Below, in pieces: positions 43,026 through 62,110 of a DNA stretch of 64,000 nt. The DNA is from Nonomuraea aurantiaca (GTDB taxonomy: Bacteria; Actinomycetota; Actinomycetes; Streptosporangiales; Streptosporangiaceae), in NCBI RefSeq assembly GCF_020215705.1, contig NZ_JAIWNB010000007.1, positions 186,001 through 250,000 on the forward strand, given 5' to 3'. The notes beneath the pieces were generated by a model. The model was given only the letters and a program-made list of their open reading frames with translations. It was not told the DNA's origin and searched no databases. How positions within the stretch are numbered: position 1 is the stretch's first letter; each line of letters begins with the position of its first letter. A program made the position numbers and the translations under genes.

Positions 43026-43081
43026 GAACGAACGAACGAACGGACGGATGGACGGATGGACGGATGGCCGGATGGCCGGAT
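43026..43081. repeat. Tetranucleotide repeat tract (14 units) upstream of the P450 gene
   Basis: Four GAAC units (43026-43041) followed by ten GGAC/GGAT/GGCC units that alternate GGAT with GGAC or GGCC (43042-43081), making an 8-bp higher-order period. It fills much of the 96-bp gap between the reductase stop and the P450 start and ends 15 bp before the P450 ATG. In mRNA sense it is rich in CCAUCC/CCGUCC. Confidence 0.9.
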
Positions 43082-43106
43082 GGTGGTCTTCTGGTCGTGC
43101 GGGCTT

Positions 43107-44336
43107 TCACGCGGGTGTGAGTGGTGGGGTGGGTTGCCAGGTGCCCAAGAGCTGCTGCCGTAGGAGGCGGGCCTGCTTCGGCATGTTCCAGCCGAGGACG
43201 CCGGTGATCTGGTCGCCCTCGCGATAGACGGCGGCGAAACGGTGCTGCTCCGGGTCGCCCTCGGCGATGGTGACCTCGGCCGCCGGTGAGGGCAGGCCGT
43301 GGGCCTGGATCTTGATGTCGTACTGGTCGGTCCAGAAGTATGGGATCGGCGTGTACGGGCGGTCGGCGCCGAGGAGGTTGGCCGCCACCACCTGGGCCTG
43401 CTCGGTGGCGTTGGTGCGGTTCTCCAGCCGGAGGCGCCTGCCGAGCCCGGTGTGCTCGAAGGAGGCCACATCGCCGACCGCGTACACGCCCTCGGCGGCG
43501 CGGCAGCGCGCGTCGCACTCCACCCCGTCACCCAGGGTGAGGCCGCTGCCGGCCAGCCAGCCGATCGACGGGCGCGACCCGATGGCCACCACGACCGCGT
43601 CGGCGGGCAGCAGCTCGCCGGTGGCCAGTCGCACGCCGGTGACCCGGCCGCCGGCGCCGGTCAGCTCGTCGACCGCGACACCGAGCCGCAGCTGGACCCC
43701 GCGCTCGGTGTGGGTGCGGGTGAGCAGGCCGCCGACCACGTCGCCGAGCTGCTCGCGTAGCAGCGTCCGCCCCATGCCGGCCAGGGTGACCTCCAGGCCC
43801 ATGGCGCGGGCGGTGGCGGCGAGCTCGGCGCCCAGTACGCCCTCGCCGACGACCACGAGCCGGGTGCCCGCGGTCAGGCGGGCGCGCAGCGTGAGCGCGT
43901 CGTCCAGACCGCGCAGCACGTGTACGCCCGCCAGCCCGTCCTGTCCCGGCAGCCGGTACGGCGTCAGACCGGTGGCCACGACCACGGCGTCGGCCCGCAG
44001 CACGCGGCCGGAGGCAGTGGTGACGGCCCGCTCCGCCGCGTCCAGCGCGACGGCGGGCTCGCCCCGGACGAACTCGGCGGCCAGGGCGTCGAGCTGGGCC
44101 GCGCTACGGAGCTGGGCGCGGGCCGGTTCCCAGGCGCCGGCCAGGACCTGCTTGGACAGCGGCGGCCGATCGTAGGGAAGGTGGAGCTCGGCGTCCACCA
44201 GGGTCAACCGGCCCTCGTGGCCGAGCCGCCGCAGCGCCTCCGCGGTGCTGAGCCCGGCGGCCGACGCGCCGACGATCAGTACGTGTCCGGGCGAGGTCAC
44301 GAGGCGCTGCTCGGGGCGAGGGCCTGAGCTGCACAT
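43107..44336 (-). CDS. NAD(P)H-dependent ferredoxin reductase (FAD)
   Basis: 409 residues from ATG 44336; GTG 44300 (VTSPGHVLIVGASAAG) is an equally plausible start at 397 residues, and neither has a Shine-Dalgarno. Two dinucleotide folds: FAD loop HVLIVGASAAGLSTAEAL and NAD loop RLVVVGEGVLGAELAATA. VYAVGDVASFEH is the second FAD motif, and LPYDRPPLSK is typical of putidaredoxin-reductase-like enzymes. The C-terminal dimer domain follows. It supplies electrons to the 3Fe-4S ferredoxin encoded downstream, so reductase, P450 and ferredoxin form one operon-like set. Confidence 0.88.
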   Translation of the reverse strand: MCSSGPRPEQRLVTSPGHVLIVGASAAGLSTAEALRRLGHEGRLTLVDAELHLPYDRPPLSKQVLAGAWEPARAQLRSAAQLDALAAEFVRGEPAVALDAAERAVTTASGRVLRADAVVVATGLTPYRLPGQDGLAGVHVLRGLDDALTLRARLTAGTRLVVVGEGVLGAELAATARAMGLEVTLAGMGRTLLREQLGDVVGGLLTRTHTERGVQLRLGVAVDELTGAGGRVTGVRLATGELLPADAVVVAIGSRPSIGWLAGSGLTLGDGVECDARCRAAEGVYAVGDVASFEHTGLGRRLRLENRTNATEQAQVVAANLLGADRPYTPIPYFWTDQYDIKIQAHGLPSPAAEVTIAEGDPEQHRFAAVYREGDQITGVLGWNMPKQARLLRQQLLGTWQPTPPLTPA

Positions 44337-44380
44337 ATGCACATAAGACGAGATCCCTTCGTCATCCCGGTCACACATTA

Positions 44381-44414
44381 GCCTACAGCTGCAAGGAAAC
44401 TTGCACCTGTAGGC
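44381..44414. promoter_or_regulatory. 34-bp near-perfect inverted repeat, TetR operator candidate
   Basis: Two 15-base arms, GCCTACAGCTGCAAG and CTTGCACCTGTAGGC, flank GAAA; they are complementary except for one position. It lies 10 bp before the TetR start and 44 bp before the reductase start, so one bound repressor could block both directions. Confidence 0.8.
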
Positions 44415-44424
44415 GTTCGATAGG

Positions 44425-45051
44425 ATGGCAACTGTGGACACCGCCAGAGAGAGCAAGGCCTCATCGGGTGACCGGCGCGTGCGCCGCACCCGAACAGCGC
44501 TGGCACGCGCGCTGATCCAGCTGGTCGAGGAGCGGGACCTGTCCCGGATCAGCGTCTCCGACGTCGCCGAAGGCGCCGGCGTGAGCCGCTCGGCCTTCTA
44601 CGACCACTACCGGGACGTCCACGAGCTGGCCGAGGACGCCTGCACCGCGATGATCGACGGCTTGATCGAGTCCTTGCCCGCTCCCGAGCTCGATTCGCCG
44701 GACCTGGTGCAGGAGGCGATCCGGTCGCTGGCGGCGTTCTTCGCCAGCCTCGCCGAGCACGCGGGGCTGTATCGCGCGCTGCTGGGGCTGGAGGGCAGCG
44801 CGCGGGTCGTCGGCCACATCCGCCACCGCATGGCCACGGTCATCCAAGACCACCTGGTCGCGGCCGACGCCGGGCAGTGGCCGGAGCTGGTTCCGCATGA
44901 CGTCACGGCCGCGTTCACCGCCGGGGCGCTCCTCGGCGTGGCCGTCGACTGGCTCGAAGGTGGATGTGCCCGGACCCCCGCCGAGATGGCCGAGGTGATC
45001 TGGCCGCTCTTGAACGCGCACTACCGCATCAACGAGGGCGGACGGAGATGA
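44425..45051 (+). CDS. TetR-family regulator of the P450 set
   Basis: 208 residues from ATG 44425 (GTG 44434 also possible). N-terminal HTH: TRTALARALIQLVEERDLSR, ISVSDVAEGAGVSRSAFYDH; the AFYDHYRD ending of the recognition helix is classic TetR. The C-terminal half is helical with a ligand pocket. Divergent from the reductase-P450-ferredoxin set with a 34-bp dyad in between, hence its probable repressor. Confidence 0.88.
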   Translation: MATVDTARESKASSGDRRVRRTRTALARALIQLVEERDLSRISVSDVAEGAGVSRSAFYDHYRDVHELAEDACTAMIDGLIESLPAPELDSPDLVQEAIRSLAAFFASLAEHAGLYRALLGLEGSARVVGHIRHRMATVIQDHLVAADAGQWPELVPHDVTAAFTAGALLGVAVDWLEGGCARTPAEMAEVIWPLLNAHYRINEGGRR

Positions 45052-45095
45052 GGCCGGCGGACCCGCCGGCCTCTGGATCGCTCAGGTCTTACGAG

Positions 45096-45476
45096 ATGAC
45101 GGCGGGCACGGGCGGTGTCATCGTGAACATCGTCTCGACCGCCGGTTTCCGCGGCAGCGCGCCCGGCCTGGCCGCTTATGTCGGATCGAAGCACGCCGCG
45201 CGCGGTGTCACGCGCGAGCTGGCCCTCGAACTCGCTCCGCTCGGCATCCGCGTGCTCGGGGTCGCACCGAGCTTCGTCCCCACCGAAGGCAATATGATGG
45301 CCGCCGCGGCCGTGATGACCGACGACATCCCGCCGACCGACCTCATGCTGAACGGCCCGATCGGGCGGGTCGGCGTCCCAGATGACATCGCGCGCGTCGT
45401 CCTGTTCTGCGCGTCGGACCTGTCGACCTTCATGACGGGCAGCACGCTGCTCGCCGACGGTGGCGACACCGCCTGA
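45096..45476 (+). pseudogene. N-terminally truncated SDR fragment
   Basis: 126 codons in frame from ATG 45096 to TGA. It contains only the second half of a short-chain dehydrogenase: IVNIVSTAGFRGSAPG (catalytic Ser), YVGSKHAARG (YxxxK) and the end FMTGSTLLADGG. The whole cofactor-binding Rossmann half (TGxxxGxG, NAG) is missing; only 44 bp separate it from the upstream TetR stop. No ribosome site. A deletion has probably removed the first ~120 codons. Confidence 0.8.
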
Positions 45477-45486
45477 CCCGCCTCGG

Positions 45487-46449
45487 TCAGCGCCAGTAGT
45501 CCCGTTCGGGCAGCCGCAGGTGCGTGTCCGGATCGGTGATCGCGCGGGCGTTGGTCGGGCGCAGGCCCGCGCCGGCGAAGCAGTAGGCCTCGGCGTGGCC
45601 CTGGTACAGGTATTTGAGCAGGATCTCCTCGGCCGGGTCATCGCCGGACGCGTCGCCGCCGCCCGGGTGGGTGTCCCAGTCCACGACCTCGCCGTCGCGG
45701 AAGACGCAGCCCTGGTTGCCGCTCTTGGGGTTGGCGTACATGCCATAGGCGACCGTGCCCGCCGACAGCACCTGCATGACTACGGGAGCCGAGGCCATGT
45801 AGCCCCATTCCTGGCTGACGACACAGCCGCCGGGCACGTCGGTGAAGCCGATGAACCGCAGGGCCTTCTCCTCGAACGGGTCTTCCATGATCTCTTCCAG
45901 CTCTTCCTCGTCGACGGGTGTGGCGGCTAAGCGCTGTGCCGCCTCGGCGGCGCTGATGCCGTGGACACACGCCAGGCTGAAACCGTCGTTCACGATGCCG
46001 TCCAGCGCGCCGATCAGGCGTTCGGCCTCCGTCACGGCGGCGGTCTCTGCCTCGGTCAGCCCGGCATGACCCGGCGGAAACGGAAAGAACAGGCCAGGCG
46101 TGGGGCCCGCCAGGCTGAGCCGGCCGGGCGACCAGCCGGCCATCATGGGCCGCCATGGGTCCGCTCCGGCGGCGGCCAGGGCACGGGCGTTCTCGGGCCG
46201 GTCGTTGAAGACCGCGTCCCAGAGCGCGGTGCGGCCCTCGCACTCGGCTTCGACGTCATCGACCCGGCTGGCCAGCTCGGCGACCACCTCCGGCGAACCC
46301 CGCTCCGCCGCGGCGTGCAGCGGCCGCTCGAAGGCGTAGTCCCCTTCGTTCGGGTCGGCGCCCGCGTCGAGCCTGGCGCGGACCAGAGCGAGGTCCTTCC
46401 AGGAATCCCACCTGAAATCTGACCATCCTGCGGTTTCCTTGGCGGTCAT
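45487..46449 (-). CDS. Ankyrin-repeat protein
   Basis: 320 residues from ATG 46449, preceded by AAGGGG. Residues ~20-110 contain two to three ankyrin repeats (VRARLDAGADPNEGDYAFER, PLHAAAERGSPEVVAELASR, GRTALWDAVFNDRPENARAL). The remaining ~200 residues form a separate domain with SQEWGYMASAPVVMQVLSAG and an acidic stretch (EEELEEIMEDPFEEKAL) that I do not recognise. No signal or membrane segment, so cytoplasmic protein-protein interaction is the likely role. Convergent with the SDR fragment. Confidence 0.75.
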   Translation of the reverse strand: MTAKETAGWSDFRWDSWKDLALVRARLDAGADPNEGDYAFERPLHAAAERGSPEVVAELASRVDDVEAECEGRTALWDAVFNDRPENARALAAAGADPWRPMMAGWSPGRLSLAGPTPGLFFPFPPGHAGLTEAETAAVTEAERLIGALDGIVNDGFSLACVHGISAAEAAQRLAATPVDEEELEEIMEDPFEEKALRFIGFTDVPGGCVVSQEWGYMASAPVVMQVLSAGTVAYGMYANPKSGNQGCVFRDGEVVDWDTHPGGGDASGDDPAEEILLKYLYQGHAEAYCFAGAGLRPTNARAITDPDTHLRLPERDYWR

Positions 46450-46656
46450 GACAGCCCCTTCGAGATCACGTACGTGGACACGAGCGGGGCCATCATGACG
46501 AAGGGCAAGGACAATTTCGGCGCGCGTCAGCCGGACGTGCCGAACAGCTGGGCGGCCATCCGGAGCGAGGCGTCTACAGCGTCGCCCCATGGACCACGCC
46601 GGTGCCGGTCGCCACCCGCGAACCGGGGGTGGCGACGCCACGGACTCGGGCTCGCG

Positions 46657-47496
46657 CTAGTTCACGATCTCGGTGGCCTCGCAGCCGGTGAAGGTGTCCG
46701 CCGGCACCGGCAGGCCCACGAGGTTGGACGTGCAGTGGTCGGTGCCGGCGCCGCCGTCGATGGTGCCGCCGCCCCTGCCGGTGAGCCGGTCGTCGCCGCC
46801 CAGGCCCTGGATCTGGTCGTGGCCGTTCGAAGCGTTGATGACGTTCGGGCCCGCGTTGCCGATGAGTACGTCGTCGGTGTTGGTTCCCTCCAGGTTCTCC
46901 ACGTCCGCGGCGATGGTGTCGCGGGCGCCGGCGGGCCCGTCCTCGGAGCTGCCGTCGTCGCCGGTCGCGCCGTCGAGGTCGGCCCGGACGCCGAACCTGC
47001 TCGATATCTCGGAGTAGGTGACGGTGTCGGAACCACCGTTGCCCTGCAGGACGTCGCTGCCGAATCCGCCGTTGAGCGTGTCGTCGCCGGAGCCGCCGAC
47101 GAGCCGGTCGGCGCCGTCGCCGCCCATCAGGTGTGCGGCGATGCCCGTGGAGTTCGTGATCACGTCGTCGCCGTCCAGCCCGCGGATGACCATGAACCCG
47201 ACGTTCGTCGCCGAGCAGCGCGCCTCGTGCGGGGTCACCAGGGTGCACCCGGCGCCCACGGTGAGCGTGGCGGTGGGGTCGGCGACCGTGAGGAAACCGC
47301 CGCCCGCGCTGACGGTGATCTGGTCGTTCACTCCCACGGGGGCGTCGTACTTGAGGACTCCCGCGGAACGCACCACACCAGGCTGACAGTCGCCGTAGCA
47401 GGGCGCCGCCATCGCCGGCTGCATGGACAGAACGGCCGGCAGGGTGGCCAGCGCCGCCGCGCCCACGAGCACGCGCATCACGCGACCTTTTGACAT
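46657..47496 (-). CDS. Secreted RTX/hemolysin-type calcium-binding repeat protein
   Basis: 279 residues from ATG 47496, GGAAGGGA upstream. Sec signal (VMRVLVGAAALATLPAVLS, cut near AMA). The mature part has glycine/aspartate nonapeptide repeats of the RTX kind: LMGGDGADRLVGGSGDDTLN, NGGFGSDVLQGNGGSD, VLIGNAGPNVIN, IQGLGGDDRL, IDGGAGTD. These form a calcium-dependent parallel beta-roll. No enzymatic domain and no type I secretion genes are nearby; export is by Sec. It lies just before the NRPS operon, divergent from it, but a link is not evident. Confidence 0.82.
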   Translation of the reverse strand: MSKGRVMRVLVGAAALATLPAVLSMQPAMAAPCYGDCQPGVVRSAGVLKYDAPVGVNDQITVSAGGGFLTVADPTATLTVGAGCTLVTPHEARCSATNVGFMVIRGLDGDDVITNSTGIAAHLMGGDGADRLVGGSGDDTLNGGFGSDVLQGNGGSDTVTYSEISSRFGVRADLDGATGDDGSSEDGPAGARDTIAADVENLEGTNTDDVLIGNAGPNVINASNGHDQIQGLGGDDRLTGRGGGTIDGGAGTDHCTSNLVGLPVPADTFTGCEATEIVN

Positions 47497-47664
47497 GAGG
47501 GTCCCTTCCATCGTGCGAGACGGTGCCCCTTCGGCACCCACCCAGGAGGCGTTCCGGCGCGTTCCATCACGTGGCATGCGCGTCCCACGGGTCGACACGT
47601 CGCTGCTGGAGAAGCCGTCAACCGCGCCCTCGAACCCCGGCTCGGCCGCATGATCCAAAGAGGG

Positions 47665-47700
47665 TTGACACGAATCTGGTGACCAGGTCATCCTGTTCCG
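47665..47700 (+). promoter_or_regulatory. Candidate promoter of the NRPS/PKS operon
   Basis: Perfect -35 TTGACA at 47665-47670, 18-bp spacer, -10 CATCCT at 47689-47694, predicting a start site near 47701. An imperfect dyad GGTGAC-CAG-GTCATC (47679-47693) lies between -35 and -10, where a repressor could act. It is the best sigma-70-like element in the 244-bp gap between the divergent RTX-like gene and the NRPS gene. Confidence 0.5.
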
Positions 47701-47740
47701 CGGCGTGCCCGGAAAGTCACAAAACTCAAAATCGGCAGGC

Positions 47741-50700
47741 ATGACATTGGATGCACCACACTTAGCATCTGTTCTGCGGCTTTACCAAGATCGGCTGTCT
47801 ACAGACCCAGTCAGGATTGCTGTTTCGGACAGTCAGGAACACCTCACCTACCAAGAGTTGGATCGCCTCGCGAACGGCATCGCCGCTCAGCTGCTTCGTC
47901 TCACGACGACCGGGCAGTCCTGGGTGGCCGTGCTCGCGGGCCGCTCGATCCGGCTGGTCGCGGGCCAGCTCGGCGTGATGAAGGCGGGCCTCGCCTTCGC
48001 ACCGATCGACCCTGCCACGCCCGCCGAGCGGATCCACGCCATGCTGGCGGGAGCGGCGGCCGTGGTCACGGCGCCGGAGTGGAGAGCTCTGGTGCCCGAC
48101 GGCATCCCGGTGATCGACACGCCCGCGGCGGCGGACGCGTTACCCCCGCCGCACATCGAGCCCGGCGATCTCGCCTTCGTCATCCACACCTCCGGCTCGA
48201 CGGGGACCCCCAAGGGCGCGCTCGTCCCCCACCGCGCGCTGACCAACCTGATCAGGTGGTCGCACGAGACCTTCGGAACGGGCGGCCGGGCCCCGCTGCT
48301 CACCAGCCCCAACTTCGACGCGTCGGTCTGGGAGATCTGGCGGTGCCTGACCGCGGGCACCACGATCGTCATTCCCAGCGAGCGGACCAGGCTCTCCCTG
48401 CCCGCGTTGCGTGACTGGATCGTGGATCAGGAGCTGACCACCTGCTTCGCGCCGACCCCCATCGCCGAGGGCCTGCTCGGCATGTCCTGGCCGGAGCGGA
48501 CCAGGCTGGCGACGCTGAGCACCGGCGGCGACCGGCTCACCACGTATCCGAGACCCGAGCTGCCCTTCCGGCTGTTCAACGTCTACGGCCCGGCGGAATG
48601 CGCCGTCATGGCGATCGTCGGCGAGGTGCCGGTCTCCGCCGGCCAGAGCCGTCCGCCCACGCTCGGCTCGCCACTGCCCGGCGTCACCGTCCACCTGCTG
48701 GACGAGGCGATGCGGCCGGTCGAGGAGGGCGAGATCTACCTCGGCGGCGCGTGCGTCGGCCTGGGCTACCTCGACCGGCCCGACCTCACGGCCGAGCGCT
48801 TCGTCCACGACCAGGACGGGCGGCTCCTCTACCGCACCGGAGACCTGGCCCGCCGTGACCAGGCCGGCCAGTTCGAGTTCCTGGGCCGGGCGGACGACCA
48901 GGTCAAGATCCGCGGCAACCGGGTCGAGCTCGGCGAGATCGAGACCGTGCTCGGCCGGCACCAAGGGGTCCGGGCCGCCACCACCGCCGTCCGCGGCCAC
49001 GACCTGGTCGCCTACCTCGTGGGCACGACGAACGAGCAGGAGGCGCGCGCCCACCTGCGCAGGTTCCTGCCCGACTACATGATCCCCACCGCCTGGGTCT
49101 TCCTGGACGAGCTCCCGCTGACCCGTAACGGCAAGGTGGATCGCGCCGCGTTGCCCGACCCGGTCCGCGAGTCCCGCTCCATCACGCCGCCCGGCACCGC
49201 CACCGAGGAGCTGCTCGCCGAGATCTGGCAGGACGTCCTCGACACCGGGCCCATCGGCGCCGACGACGACTTCCTGGCGCTGGGCGGCCAGTCGCTGCTG
49301 GCGATGCGCATCGCCGCCCGCGCCTGCGGGCGGCTGAACAAGCCGGTCGAGCCCCGGATGCTCTTCGAACATCCCACGCTCGCCGCGCTGGCCCGCGCGA
49401 TCGACGGCCTGCCGCGGATGACGGCGGTGTCCGCCGCCGAGGGCGGGCTCACACCCGCGCAGCGCCGACTCTGGTACATCGACCAGGTGGCACCCGGCCC
49501 GCAGTACAACGTGCCCATCCTGTACGCCCTGGACGGCCCCCTCGACACCGGCCGCCTGGAGCACGCGATCAACGAGATCGTGCGCCGGCATCCATCCCTG
49601 CGCACCCGTTACGAAGAGCACGACGGCGAGCCGGTGCCCATCGTCGTCGAGCCGGCCGACGGGCTCATCACGATGAAGGTCATGGACGCCACCCCGGGTG
49701 GCGCGGACGCGCTGGCCCAGCATGCCGCTCGTGACCCCTTCGACCTGCGGAACGGTCCCGTGCTGCGGGCGCTGCTGCTCCGGCTCGCCGACGACCGGCA
49801 CCGGCTGCTGGTGACCGTGCACCACATCGCCTTCGACGGCTGGTCGGTCGGGGTCTTCCTGGACGAGTTGGCCCGGCTCTACGCGGGGGAGAGCCTGCCC
49901 GCGCCGACCACGCCGTACGGGCGCAGGCAGGGTCTCGACGGCCTGCCGTACTGGAGGAAGGTCCTGGAGTCCGCGCCCGAGCGGCTGGGGCTGCCCGCCG
50001 ATCGCCCGGGGTCGACGGGGCCGCTCCGGCCCGGCGGCCGGGTCCGGGCCACGCTGCCGGACGGGCTGCTCGCCGAGGTGGAGTCGCTGGGCAGGAGCGC
50101 GGGGGCCAGCCCGTTCATGGTGCTGTTCGCGGCCTTCCAGGCGTTGCTGCACCGCTACAGCGCCCAGGACGACCTCGTGACGGGGGTGCCGTTCTCCGGC
50201 AGGGAGGCGCTGGGCGCGCACTCCATGATCGGCTTTTTCGTGGAGACGCTGCCGATCAGGACCGGCCTGGCGGACGACCCCTCCTTCGAGCGCCTGCTGT
50301 CACAAGTACGGGCGACGGTCCTGGCCACGCCCACGGACGTGTCGCTAGAGGAGATCGTCCGGGAGCTCTGCCCCGACGGCCGGCCGCCCTTCGACGTGAT
50401 GTTCGCGATGCAGGAGCCGCTGGACGTCAAGCGGGGAGACGGCGTGACCTTCCGGATGCTCGAGGAGGTGGAGAACGGCGGCGCCAAGGCCGACCTGGTG
50501 CTCTACGCCGAAGGGCGGGAGATGAGCCTGGAGTTCGCCGCCGACCTGTTCGAGCGCGCCACCGCGGAGCGCCTGCTGGGTCATTACCTGCGCGTCCTGG
50601 AGCAGGTGGTGGCTGACCCGGCGGCGCCGATCTCCACGCTGCTCGCCCGGCGGCACGAGCCCGCCGGTCGCGGCCCCGACCAGTGCCTGCACCGGCTCTT

Positions 50701-52440
50701 CGAACAGCAGGCGGACAGAACGCCCGACGCGGTCGCCGTCGAGTTCGACGGCGCCGCCCTCACCTACGCCGAGCTCGACCGGCGGGCCAACCAACTGGCG
50801 CACCTGCTGCGCGGGCTGGGTGTGGGCCCGGAGGTGCCGGTCGCCCTGCACGTACGGCGCTCGCTCGACCTGCCCGTGGCGCTGCTGGGCATCCTGAAGT
50901 CCGGCGGCGCGTACGTACCGCTCGACCCCTCCTACCCCCAGGGGCGCCTCACCCAGGTACTCGGCCAGGTCGACACCCCGGTCCTGGTGACACACCAGGC
51001 GCTGGCCGGCGCACTGCCCCACGAGCGGCCCGTCCACGTCGACACCGACCTCGACGGCCGGCCCGAACACCGGCCGGACAGCGGCGTCACACCGGACGAC
51101 CTGGCCTACATCCTGTTCACCTCGGGCTCGACCGGCCGGCCCAAGGGCGTGGCGATGCCGCACCGCCCGGTCGCCAACCTCATGGCCTGGCACCGCGGTA
51201 CGTACCGGAGCCTGCAGTTCACCGCGCTCGGCTTCGACGTCTCGGTGCAGGAGATCTTCAGCACCTGGGCGTACGGCGGGACGCTGGTCATGGTCGGCGA
51301 CGAGGTGCGGAGCGACCCGGCCGCCCTGCTCGACCACATCGCCAGGACCCGGGTGGAGCGGATCTTCCTGCCTTTCGTGGCGCTGCAGGCGCTGGCCGGC
51401 GCCGGGATCGAGCCGCCCGCGACGCTGCGCGAGGTGATCACCGCGGGCGAGCAGCTCCAGGTCACCCCGCAGCTGGAGCGGTTCATCAAGCCGTGGATGA
51501 CGCTGCACAACCAGTACGGCCCCACCGAGGGCGCGATCATCGACATCGCCCACACGCTCACTGGCCCTCCGGAGAGCTGGCCGCGGCTGCCGCCCATCGG
51601 CAGGCCGGTCACCGGCGTCCAGACGCCGATCCTGAACCGCCTGGGCCATGAGGCGCCCGACGGCGTCCCCGGCGAGCTGCACCTCGGCGGCGCCTGCCTG
51701 GCCCGGGGCTACCACGGCCAGCCCGAGCTGACCCAGGAACGGTTCATCACCTGGCGGGACGGGCGCCGGCTCTATCGGACCGGGGACCTGGCCCGCCGCA
51801 ACGAGGCGGGCGAGATCGAGTTCCTCGGACGCGCGGACGACCAGGTCAAGATCCGCGGTTACCGGGTCGAGCCCGGCGAGATCGCCGCGGTGCTGGCCGG
51901 GCACCCCACCGTCCGTGAGGCGTTCGTCATGGTCCGGGACGGTGCTCTGGTGGCCTACGTGGTCGCCGACGGCAGCCCCGAGCTACGCCCTTACCTGGCC
52001 GAGCGGCTGCCCGAGTACATGGTGCCGAGCACATTCGTCACGCTGGACTCCTTGCCGGTGAGCCCCGCGGGCAAGGTGGACCGGCAGGCCCTGCCGGAGC
52101 CGGGCCGGAGCGCGCGGGTCGTCACGGCCCCGGCCACCCCGGTGGAACAGGCCATCGCCGCCATCTGGCAGGAGGTGCTGGGCGGGCCGGTCGGGCGGCA
52201 CGACGACCTGTTCGAGCTGGGCGGCAACTCGCTCAACGCCACTCAGATCGCCTCCCGGGTGCGCGAGGCGCTGGAGGTCCAGGTGCCGCTGCGGACGCTC
52301 TTCGCCCACCCGACCGTCGCCGAGCTGGGGGCGCAGCTCACTTCGCCGGACGTGGAGGCGGCCGCGGAGCTCTATCTGATGGTCGCCGCGTATTCGGACG
52401 AAGAGGCCGAGGCCCTGCTGCGCTCGATGGAAGGTGATCA

Positions 52441-52444
<4 letters not shown>
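47741..52444 (+). CDS. Nonribosomal peptide synthetase, A-T-C-A-T
   Basis: 1567 residues from ATG 47741; GTG 47705, just past the predicted start site, would add 12. It begins directly with an A domain, marking it as the loading protein. A1 ~35-475 (HTSGSTGTPKG; NVYGPAE; NGKVDR near 463): ten-residue code read by alignment to GrsA as D-A-W-F-S-G-V-V-M-K, closest to the leucine code but not a match. T1 Ser518 in LGGQSLL. C1 ~540-970 with HHIAFDG (His694-Asp699). A2 ~984-1450: code D-V-Q-F-I-A-Q-I-I-K, near the proline code DVQ(L/F)IAHVVK. T2 Ser1497 in LGGNSLN. The acidic C-terminal tail may dock to the next protein. No epimerase, no MbtH-like gene nearby. Overlaps the next gene by 4 bases. 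Confidence 0.93.
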
Positions 52445-61980
<9,536 letters not shown>

Positions 61981-61986
61981 CCCGCT

Positions 61987-62018
61987 TTCCCGGTACGGCG
62001 GCGACGCCGTACCGGGAA
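61987..62018. terminator. Hairpin terminator of the NRPS/PKS operon
   Basis: Perfect 14-bp inverted repeat, TTCCCGGTACGGCG and CGCCGTACCGGGAA, with a 4-nt GCGA loop, beginning 6 bp after the stop codon. No T-tract follows, as usual in high-GC actinobacteria. Confidence 0.85.
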
Positions 62019-62036
62019 GTCCACCTGCCGGGGATA

Positions 62037-62065
62037 TTGACGGCCCTGACGGAGGAAGTTACGTT
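62037..62065 (+). promoter_or_regulatory. Promoter of the M1-type peptidase gene
   Basis: -35 TTGACG at 62037-62042, a 17-bp spacer, -10 TACGTT at 62060-62065. It lies just behind the terminator hairpin and 45 bp before the ATG, so the peptidase gene is transcribed separately from the assembly line. Confidence 0.65.
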
Positions 62066-62110
62066 TCGTCGGCAGATCGGGGGCCCGAGCGTCACACAAG
62101 GAGCCAGCCC

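Noticed and set aside
43026..43081. CRISPR-like array
   Set aside because: Units are 4 bp with no unique spacers; it is a microsatellite.
48140..50221. Long minus-strand open frames opposite the NRPS and PKS genes
   Set aside because: Antisense shadows; no ribosome sites, no domain motifs.
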